Shown: one piece after another, positions 1 to 5,009 of the stretch | Position numbering within the stretch: the first letter of the stretch is position 1 | How the letters are laid out: each line of letters opens with the position of its first letter | Assembly (NCBI GenBank): GCA_947494865.1 | Contig: CANMAT010000394.1 | Location: 1-5,009 of the forward strand | Source of the DNA: Deltaproteobacteria bacterium | GTDB lineage: Bacteria; Myxococcota_A; Polyangia; Polyangiales; Ga0077539 | Direction of reading: 5' to 3' | Length of the DNA: 5,009 nucleotides | Notes under the pieces: model-generated | Seen by the model: only the letters and a program-made list of their open reading frames with translations | What the model was told of the DNA's origin: nothing | The model's database searches: none | Made by a program: the position numbers and the translations under genes

Positions 1-682
1 AGCGGTAGCGCCCCGTTCGCTCGGCGCGCTCGAGCGCCTCGCGCGCGAACACGTCGGCGTCGAGGCCGAGCTGGTGCTCGTCGAGCACGAGCGTCACCGG
101 ATCGCGCGCCGCCCACGGCAGCGCCGCGGCGTCACCCCCGATGCGCTCGCGGCTCGCGAGGCGCAGCAACACCACGAACCCGCGCTGCAGCCGAACGCGC
201 TCCGCCCCTCGCACCGCGTCGAGCGGAATCACCACGTCGCCGCTTCGCACGCGCATGCGCAGCGCGGTGTCGTCGAAGCCCTCGAAGCGCACACGCTGTC
301 CGTCGCGCGGGTCGCGCGCCACCGCGAGGTCGCGCCACCCGCAGTAGCCGATGTGCGCGAGCATCGCCGCGACGGCCGCGAACGACCACACCGGGGCCCG
401 CGCCAACCCGGCGTGCCGCGAGCCCGTCGCCGCGGCCACGCACCCGGCGAGGAGCACCAACGGCGCGAGGGCGCGCAGCGCCGCTCCCGCGCGAATGCGG
501 GCGACGCCGCCGCGGTCTTCGACCATCGCGCCTGCCGCGATGAGCAGTACAGCCAGGAGCCCCGCGCCCATCGGAGACGCAAACGCCGCCATGCCGCGCC
601 CCAGCAACGACAGCAGCACCAGCGGCAGGAGCATTCCGAAGTACGAGATCGTGCGAACGCGTACGTCGAGCAGAAAGGGCAT
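1..682 (-). CDS. Hypothetical four-helix membrane protein with soluble C-terminal domain (3' end cut by window edge)
   Basis: No named family is recognised. The minus strand is open without a stop from the ATG at 682-680 to the left edge, giving 227 residues and no C-terminus. It begins MPFLLDVRVRTISYFG. Four hydrophobic stretches are visible at about residues 11-29, 38-54, 68-86 and 97-114, so it should be an inner-membrane protein with a short N-terminus. From about 125 onward the chain is soluble, with alternating hydrophobic strands (RVRFEGF, LRMRVRSGDVVIPLDAV, GFVVLLRL, PVTLVL) and then an acidic amphipathic helix near 208-222. That pattern resembles small bacterial PH-like domains found after membrane helices, but this is only an inference. 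A weak Shine-Dalgarno-like AAGAGA lies 9 bases before the start. An in-frame stop upstream is the TGA of the preceding gene, 54 bases away, so the two are probably co-transcribed. Codon use matches the neighbouring genes. Confidence 0.8.
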   Translation of the reverse strand, partial: MPFLLDVRVRTISYFGMLLPLVLLSLLGRGMAAFASPMGAGLLAVLLIAAGAMVEDRGGVARIRAGAALRALAPLVLLAGCVAAATGSRHAGLARAPVWSFAAVAAMLAHIGYCGWRDLAVARDPRDGQRVRFEGFDDTALRMRVRSGDVVIPLDAVRGAERVRLQRGFVVLLRLASRERIGGDAAALPWAARDPVTLVLDEHQLGLDADVFAREALERAERTGRYR

Positions 683-691
683 CGCGTGAGG

Positions 692-697
692 TCTCTT
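692..697 (-). promoter_or_regulatory. Weak ribosome binding site of the membrane-protein gene
   Basis: On the minus strand AAGAGA lies 9 bases before the ATG at 682. It is only a partial match to AAGGAGG, but it is the best Shine-Dalgarno-like sequence among the minus-strand genes. It supports 682 as the start, because no other ATG or GTG with a better site was seen in the short gap. Confidence 0.35.
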
Positions 698-736
698 GAT
701 GCGCGCCGAGGTGGAGCAGCACCGGTGCCGCGCCGC

Positions 737-2509
737 TCAGCGCGGGGCGCCGCCGACGATCCACCGGCGCACGGTGTCGACGTCGGCCGCGGGGAGCGCG
801 GGGCCGCCGCGGGGCATGGCCGCGCCGCACGAGGGAGTGCCCGCGATCTTCAGGTACAGCTCGCTGCGCGCGGGGTCGCCGGCGACGACGCGCACGCGGC
901 CTCCGCCCGCGCAGGTGGCGCCGATGGTGGGGCGGCCCACGAGCGCGGAGTACGCGGTCGCCGCGCCGAGGTCGAGGGAGCCCGAGGCCCCGTGGCATCG
1001 AACGCACGCGCGCTGAAAGATGGCGTTCACGGCCGCGAAGGTGACCGCGCCCGCGTCGGCGCTCGCATCGACCCGCGCATCGACGGCGGTGTCGGCGCGC
1101 GCGTCGGTGGCCGCGTCGACCCGCGCGTCGATCGTCGCGTCGCGCACGTCGGCGGCCGCGTCGGCCCGCGCGTCGATCGTCGCGTCGCGGACGTCGCTAC
1201 CCGCGTCGAGGCGCGCATCGGCGGCCACGTCGGCGCGCGCGTCGACGGTGGCGTCGACGGGGCCCGCGTCGGGGGCGCCGCCGTCGAAGTCGAGCCAGCG
1301 GGCGAGGGCGGCGCGCTCGTCGTCGGTGAGGGTGGCCGGGGGAGGGGGCATCGAGCGCTCGGCGAGGGCGCGCGTGCGAATGTTCGCCCGCCCCATCTGC
1401 CAGCTCGCGTACGTGGTGAGGTCGAGGTTGCCGCTGCCGCCCGCGAGGTGGCAGGGGACGCAGCGCCGCGCGAACACGGGGCGCACGGTCTCTTCCCACA
1501 GGCGCAGGTCGGGCGAGTCGACGGCGCTGTAGCGCGCGAGGCGACCGCTCGCGAGCGCCCACACGTCGCCGCTCGGCGACGAGAGCAGCCGCGCGTCGGC
1601 GGGCACGGTCACGTCGGGCGCGGTGTGAATCTCGCGGCCGTCCCACGCGGCGAGCTGCGCGCCGGCGACGAGCCACACGCGGTCGCCCGAGCGCACGAGC
1701 TCACGCAGCGCGGGGGCGCCCGTCGCGCGCGCCTCGAGGAGCCCCGCGGCGCTCTCGGCGTAGAGCGCGTCGCCGGTGGTGACCACGAGGCGCTGCGCGG
1801 CGTCGAAGGCCACGCCCGTGACGCCCGCGAGGGTGTACTCGACGAGGCGCGCGGTGGCGGGTTCGAACACCCGCACGCCCGCGTCGGTGCGCGCCGCGAC
1901 GCGCGCGCCCGCGCCGACGAGGGAGGCGAAGGCGGGCTCGCTCCACACGGTGACGCGCATGCCGTCGGCCACGGCGAGGCCGCCCTCGTAGCCGAAGGCC
2001 ACGCGGTTGTTCGACAGCACCGCGAGCGAGCGCACGGGGCGCATCGCGAGGGCGTAGCGCGCGGTCACCTCTTCGAGGCGCATGCGATCGCGCACGCGCC
2101 ACACGCGGCCCATCGCGTCGACGCCGAGCGTCCACGGCGTCGCGCTGCCGTCGCCCGCGGGCACCACCCCCGCGGCGCGCCACGTCGTCACCAGCGCGTC
2201 CGTCGCGGTGACGGCGCCGCCCGCGAGCACCTGCATCCCGCGCTGGCCGAAGAGCACCACGAGGCCGTCGGGCTCGGCCACCGCGGAGACGGCGCCGGGG
2301 TCGGCGTCGGCGGCGTTCCACGAGACCGCGCGCACCGTGAGGGGAGCGGGCGGGAGCGCAACGTCGACGGGCGCGTCGGCCACCGCGTCGGCGATCGCGT
2401 CGAGCGAGGCGTCCGTCGCCTCGACGGGAGCGGCCTCGCCGCAGCCCGCCGCGAGCGCGACGACCGCCGCGCAACCCACGAACCGCGCTCCCATCAGGCG
2501 ATGTACCAC
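737..2509 (-). CDS. Predicted lipoprotein with propeller-like region and two c-type heme (planctomycete-type cytochrome c) domains
   Basis: A secreted, lipid-anchored diheme protein, probably in an electron-transfer or redox role; the partner is unknown. As drawn it is 590 residues from a GTG at 2509. An in-frame ATG at 2494 (residue 6) is an equally good start, and neither has a clear ribosome site. The signal peptide ends in the lipobox LAAGC, with Cys23 as the lipidated residue. A short Asp/Ala-rich tether follows (about 30-52). Residues 55-335 form repeated short beta-strand units that look like a beta-propeller. Heme domain 1 has CVPCH at 350-354 and a likely distal Met387 in SMPPPP. Heme domain 2 has CVRCH at 502-506, the family-like stretch VVAGDPARSELYLKI and Met565 in AMPRGG. 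Cys533 and Cys561 could form a disulfide. A repetitive linker (411-487) separates the heme domains. It starts 9 bases after the methyltransferase/glycosyltransferase stop. The heme motifs are seen directly; the propeller is inferred. Confidence 0.88.
   Translation of the reverse strand: MVHRLMGARFVGCAAVVALAAGCGEAAPVEATDASLDAIADAVADAPVDVALPPAPLTVRAVSWNAADADPGAVSAVAEPDGLVVLFGQRGMQVLAGGAVTATDALVTTWRAAGVVPAGDGSATPWTLGVDAMGRVWRVRDRMRLEEVTARYALAMRPVRSLAVLSNNRVAFGYEGGLAVADGMRVTVWSEPAFASLVGAGARVAARTDAGVRVFEPATARLVEYTLAGVTGVAFDAAQRLVVTTGDALYAESAAGLLEARATGAPALRELVRSGDRVWLVAGAQLAAWDGREIHTAPDVTVPADARLLSSPSGDVWALASGRLARYSAVDSPDLRLWEETVRPVFARRCVPCHLAGGSGNLDLTTYASWQMGRANIRTRALAERSMPPPPATLTDDERAALARWLDFDGGAPDAGPVDATVDARADVAADARLDAGSDVRDATIDARADAAADVRDATIDARVDAATDARADTAVDARVDASADAGAVTFAAVNAIFQRACVRCHGASGSLDLGAATAYSALVGRPTIGATCAGGGRVRVVAGDPARSELYLKIAGTPSCGAAMPRGGPALPAADVDTVRRWIVGGAPR
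1049..1279 (-). repeat. Degenerate Asp-Ala-Arg coding repeat linking the two heme domains
   Basis: This stretch encodes residues 411-487 of the diheme lipoprotein. It consists of loosely repeated units of the type VDAR, ADAR and DATIDAR, with about 19 Asp and 8 Arg in 77 residues and almost no bulky hydrophobic residues. At DNA level it appears on the plus strand as recurring gcgtcg-rich motifs. It should be a flexible, charged, disordered spacer. Such low-complexity linkers after or between domains are common in envelope proteins of Polyangia-type Myxococcota (recalled, not checked). Confidence 0.8.
1121..1195 (-). repeat. Near-perfect tandem repeat, 45-base period, inside the linker
   Basis: Two 30-base blocks, at 1121-1150 and 1166-1195, are 29/30 identical and are offset by 45 bases. 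Both encode DVRDATIDAR (residues 439-448 and 454-463). The one difference, c versus g at the equivalents of 1145 and 1190, leaves the protein unchanged. Being a multiple of three, gain or loss of a unit would keep the reading frame. Confidence 0.85.
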
Positions 2510-2518
2510 GCTCGAACG

Positions 2519-3997
2519 CTACACGAACTTGAGCTTCGTCGCGGCCACGGCCGACATCTGAAGCAGCATGAACCCGTGGCGGAAGCGCGAGATGTTCGTC
2601 TCGCCGTAGGTGCGGTCGCGGTACCGAATGGGAATCTCGAGGATCTTCAGGTTGAGCCGCGCGGCGCCGAAGATGAGGTCGAAGTCGCCGAAGGGGTCGA
2701 AGTCGCCGAAGTGCTTGCGGTTGTCGGAGATGCGCTGCCAATCGCGGGCCCACACCACCTTGGTGCCGCAGAGCGTGTCTTTGAGGGGCTGGTTGAGCAG
2801 AAACGTGAACAGCTTCGAAAACCCGATGTTGCCCAGCTTGTTGAGGAAGCGCATGGCCTCGCTCTCCATCGGGTACACGAGCCGCGTGCCGTGGACGTAG
2901 TCGGTCTTGCCCTGCGCCATCACGTCGTAGAACTTGGGCAGCTCCTCGGGGGGCACGGTGAGGTCGGCGTCGAGGATCATCAAGATGTCGCCCGTGGCGT
3001 GCGCGAAGCCCACGCGCACCGCGTCGCCCTTGCCCTTGCCCGTCTGCGTATAGAACGACAGCTTGAGGGGCCCTTTGTACTCCGCGATGGCCTGCTCGAT
3101 GGCGGCGCGCGTGTTGTCTTTGCTGCCGCCCTCCACGAAGATGAGCTCGGTCTCGCGGCCCATCACGGGGGTGCGCGCCACGATGTTGGGCACGTTGCCC
3201 TCCTCGTTGCGGGCGGGCACCACCACCGAGACGCGCGGCGCGGGCGTAGGGGCCTCGTGCGGGTGCGACCGGCGGCGCAGCACGTAGAGCCGGTACACCG
3301 TGAGGTTGCGCAAGAGGGGGAGGGGCGAGAGAAAGCGGTTCACGAGGCCCGCCACGACGGGCACGGGCACGGGCATGAGCATGCGGTCTTCGAACTTCAC
3401 CACCTCGAGGTCGGCGAGGTCGAAGAGGTTCACGAGGTCCGACTCGGAGAGCCAGTTGTTCTCGGGCGTAGGGAACTTGAGCCCCAGGCGCTCGGCCACG
3501 CGCAGCGCGGGCTCCCACAGGTAGTTGTAGCAGGTGAGGTACACGCGCCCGCCCGGCGCGAGGTGCGCGCCGAGGTTCTCGAGCAGCATCTGGATGTCGG
3601 GCGTCGAGTGCACGAGGCGGTCGCACACGATGGCGTCGTAGCGCTCGTCGCTCTGAAAGGTGAGCGCGTCGCCCTCGGTCACGGCGAGGCCCGGGTGATC
3701 GACGCGGGCGCGCTCGACGGCGGCGGATGAAGCGTCGAGCCCGTGGCGCACGGCGTTGGGCAGCGAGGCGAGCGCGTCGCCGCGGCCGCAGCCCACCTCG
3801 AGCACCCGCGCGTCGGACGGCACCACCCTGCGGAGGGTGGCGGCGACGTCGTCGCGCAGGTGGCGCACGCCGCGGGTGAAGCGCGGCTCCTCGCGGGCGG
3901 CGCGGTCAAAGGTGGCGCGCCACGCCGCGTCGTCTTTTACGGGAGGCACGACGCGGACGGAGCGAGAGTAACCGTGGATGGCGGGTGTGGCTTGCAT
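2519..3997 (-). CDS. Bifunctional class I SAM-dependent methyltransferase / family 2 glycosyltransferase
   Basis: A 492-residue fusion of two enzyme domains. The N-terminal class I methyltransferase (about 40-165) shows the SAM-binding motif LEVGCGRGDAL at 66-76, an acidic residue after strand 2 (GLDAS, Asp88), GDALTF near 109-114 and the post-motif LAPGGRVYLT at 146-155. A bridging segment (about 166-250) follows. The GT-A fold family 2 glycosyltransferase starts at VSVVVPARNEEGN (256-268), then EGGSKDNT (289-296), GKGKGDAV (320-327), the metal-binding DAD at 343-345, LCGTKV (409-414), FGDFDPFGDFD (430-440) and RDRTYGETNISRFRHG (460-475). The last motifs resemble dolichyl-phosphate-mannose-synthase-like enzymes, so transfer of a sugar from a nucleotide donor to a lipid carrier or surface glycan at the inner membrane face is likely. 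The acceptor and the methylated substrate are unknown. No transmembrane helix is visible. The ATG at 3997 is the only plausible start, though no good ribosome site precedes it. It is first in the minus-strand set. Confidence 0.93.
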   Translation of the reverse strand: MQATPAIHGYSRSVRVVPPVKDDAAWRATFDRAAREEPRFTRGVRHLRDDVAATLRRVVPSDARVLEVGCGRGDALASLPNAVRHGLDASSAAVERARVDHPGLAVTEGDALTFQSDERYDAIVCDRLVHSTPDIQMLLENLGAHLAPGGRVYLTCYNYLWEPALRVAERLGLKFPTPENNWLSESDLVNLFDLADLEVVKFEDRMLMPVPVPVVAGLVNRFLSPLPLLRNLTVYRLYVLRRRSHPHEAPTPAPRVSVVVPARNEEGNVPNIVARTPVMGRETELIFVEGGSKDNTRAAIEQAIAEYKGPLKLSFYTQTGKGKGDAVRVGFAHATGDILMILDADLTVPPEELPKFYDVMAQGKTDYVHGTRLVYPMESEAMRFLNKLGNIGFSKLFTFLLNQPLKDTLCGTKVVWARDWQRISDNRKHFGDFDPFGDFDLIFGAARLNLKILEIPIRYRDRTYGETNISRFRHGFMLLQMSAVAATKLKFV

Positions 3998-4176
3998 GAC
4001 GTTCGAGGGCGCGGAGTTAGCCTGAAATGCCCTCGGCCTTCAACCGTCGCCCGCGCGGTGTGCAAGCATTGGGGAGGGGCAGTGTGGCGGTTCTTTGCGC
4101 GTGGGAGCGGCGAAAGGGGTTATACAGATCGCCCCCCGAGCGTTTGTGATCGGGCGTGCGGCGGCGCGGCGGAGCC
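3998..4176. promoter_or_regulatory. Divergent intergenic region, presumed to hold both promoters
   Basis: This 179-base gap separates the divergent starts at 3997 (minus) and 4177 (plus), so both transcripts probably begin here. It contains AT-richer patches in otherwise GC-rich DNA. The clearest is at 4119-4126 (gttataca). Read on the plus strand it gives TATACA (4121-4126) as a possible -10 for the pilus ATPase; read on the minus strand it gives TATAAC (4124-4119), a 5/6 match to the -10 consensus. No convincing -35 box sits at the right distance for either. Before the ATPase ATG the plus strand has GGCGGAG (4168-4174), whose GGAG is only 2 bases from the start and therefore unusually close. 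No terminator, riboswitch or tRNA was seen. Confidence 0.45.
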
Positions 4177-5009
4177 ATGAAGCAGATCGACAAGCTCGTC
4201 GGGCACCTGATGCGATTCCAGGCCGAGAGCCTCGTGGCGATCTCGAATGCCCCGGTAGTGGTTCGGGTCGCTGGTTCGGAGCGCACCTCGAACCAGACGC
4301 TCGACCATGCGGCGGTCACCGCGATGGTGCAGGAGGTGGCCTCGGCGCAGCACTTCGCCGACCTGCGCGGGGGGCGCTCTGCGCGCTTCGTGTATGAGAG
4401 CCCGCAGGGCCCGGTGACCGTCGAGGTGGTGCCGGGCGCCAGCACGTGGCGCCTCGCGCTCGCGCCGGGCGTGCAGACCGCCGCGGTGCGCATCGGGCGC
4501 GGCCTCTCGTCGCCGGCCGTCCCCCGCGTCGGCAGCGCGCCCCCGGCGGCCATCGGCGCGCCGTCGGCGGTCAACGCCGGCCCGCCGAGCGAGACGCAGG
4601 GCATCGACCGGCTCCTGCGGATCATGACGGCGCGCGGCGCCCGCGACCTGCACCTCTCCACGGGCGCGGTGCCCATGATGCGCCTCCACGGCGAGATGCA
4701 GCCCGTCGAGGCGACGCTGCCGCCGCTGTCCGACGCGGTGCTGCGCTCCATCGTGCTGCCCATCGCGCCCGCGCGAAACCGCGAGGAGTACGCGCGGCGC
4801 AACGACACCGACTTCGCCTACGAGATCGTGGGGCTGTCGCGCTACCGGGTGAACCTCTTCGCAGACCGCAACGGCATCGGGGCGGTGCTCCGTCGCATCC
4901 CCTTCGAGATCGTGCCCGCCGAGAAGCTCGGGCTGTCGTCCGAGGTGATGGAGCTCTGCAACCTTTCGAAGGGCCTCGTGCTCGTGACGGGCCCCACGGG
5001 CTCGGGCAA
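4177..5009 (+). CDS. PilT/PilU-type type IV pilus ATPase with N-terminal extension (3' end cut by window edge)
   Basis: A hexameric cytoplasmic ATPase of the type IV pilus retraction family, which powers pilus disassembly and twitching motility. The visible 277 residues end at GPTGSG (272-277), just before the Walker A lysine, so the catalytic half lies outside the window. The PilT-like N-domain begins about residue 142: IDRLLRIM, then RDLHLSTGAVPMMRLHGEM (156-174), TDFAYEIVGLSRYRVNLF (211-228), GIGAVLRRIP (233-242) and KGLVLVTGPTGSG. Ordinary PilT starts near the equivalent of residue 142, so this protein has about 140 extra residues. Residues 5-97 look like a decayed copy of the same N-domain, and 98-141 are a Pro/Ala/Ser-rich linker. 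The ATG at 4177 follows an in-frame TGA at 4147. A GTG at 4156 is a less likely alternative, and Met12 has no ribosome site. The family is clear; whether it is the main PilT, PilU or a paralogue is not. Confidence 0.9.
   Translation, partial: MKQIDKLVGHLMRFQAESLVAISNAPVVVRVAGSERTSNQTLDHAAVTAMVQEVASAQHFADLRGGRSARFVYESPQGPVTVEVVPGASTWRLALAPGVQTAAVRIGRGLSSPAVPRVGSAPPAAIGAPSAVNAGPPSETQGIDRLLRIMTARGARDLHLSTGAVPMMRLHGEMQPVEATLPPLSDAVLRSIVLPIAPARNREEYARRNDTDFAYEIVGLSRYRVNLFADRNGIGAVLRRIPFEIVPAEKLGLSSEVMELCNLSKGLVLVTGPTGSG

Noticed and set aside
132..1007. Minus-strand open frame of 291 codons over the membrane-protein region
   Set aside because: It is Arg-rich and crosses the lipoprotein/membrane-protein junction. 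The in-register frame starting at 682 gives sensible hydrophobic helices and is the real gene.
1049..1279. CRISPR-like or non-coding repeat array
   Set aside because: The repeats are degenerate, have no uniform spacers and are in frame with the lipoprotein, encoding an Asp/Ala/Arg linker.
1701..3626. Long minus-strand open frame of 641 codons spanning two genes
   Set aside because: It overlaps the lipoprotein and glycosyltransferase in another frame and reads as Arg/Ala/Pro-rich low-complexity sequence, typical of a shadow frame in GC-rich DNA.
74..3730. A 1218-codon open frame on the plus strand antisense to all three minus-strand genes
   Set aside because: It is exactly codon-in-register with the three minus-strand genes, which all share one frame. 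In GC-rich genes the codons that would give antisense stops (TTA, CTA, TCA) are rare, so the mirror frame stays open. Its translation is Arg/His/Gly/Val-rich with no domain, while the minus-strand genes have clear motifs.
4085..4098. Possible sigma-54 promoter (TGGCGG...TTGC) upstream of the pilus ATPase
   Set aside because: The spacing between the GG and GC elements is one base shorter than the strict sigma-54 requirement, and the -24 element is imperfect. Tempting because some pilus genes use sigma-54, but not supported.
4017..4808. Minus-strand open frame of 263 codons opposite the pilus ATPase
   Set aside because: It lies antisense to a gene with unmistakable PilT motifs and its own translation shows no recognisable domain.

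Overview
The window is very GC-rich, and G/C dominates third codon positions on the minus strand as well as the plus strand. It looks like chromosomal DNA of a Myxococcota bacterium, probably of the Polyangia type. That placement is an inference. It rests on the base composition, on a lipoprotein with a long Asp/Ala/Arg 'VDAR' linker and planctomycete-type cytochrome c domains, on a methyltransferase/glycosyltransferase fusion, and on a PilT-family ATPase with an extra N-terminal region. No tRNA, rRNA, CRISPR array, insertion sequence or phage gene was seen.

Layout: four genes form two divergent units. Three genes lie on the minus strand and read leftwards from about 3997. The first is a fused SAM-dependent methyltransferase / family 2 glycosyltransferase (3997 to 2519). 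After a gap of 9 bases (24 if the later ATG is used) comes a predicted lipoprotein with a propeller-like middle and two c-type heme domains (2509 to 737). After 54 bases comes a four-helix membrane protein with a soluble C-terminal domain (682 to beyond the left edge, 3' end missing). The close spacing suggests one transcript. On the plus strand, after a 179-base divergent intergenic region (3998-4176), a PilT/PilU-type type IV pilus ATPase starts at 4177 and runs off the right edge inside its Walker A motif.

Functional reading: the minus-strand genes all point to the cell envelope (glycan or lipid-linked sugar transfer, a membrane-tethered heme protein, an integral membrane protein). No catalytic pathway joining them can be read from the sequence. 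The pilus ATPase is a separate, divergently transcribed unit that may share a control region with them.

Most notable points: the ATPase carries what looks like a decayed second copy of its own N-terminal PAS-like domain; the lipoprotein separates its two heme domains with a repetitive, possibly length-variable linker; and the methyltransferase and glycosyltransferase are fused in one chain. I did not find convincing evidence of a wholly new multi-gene system here.
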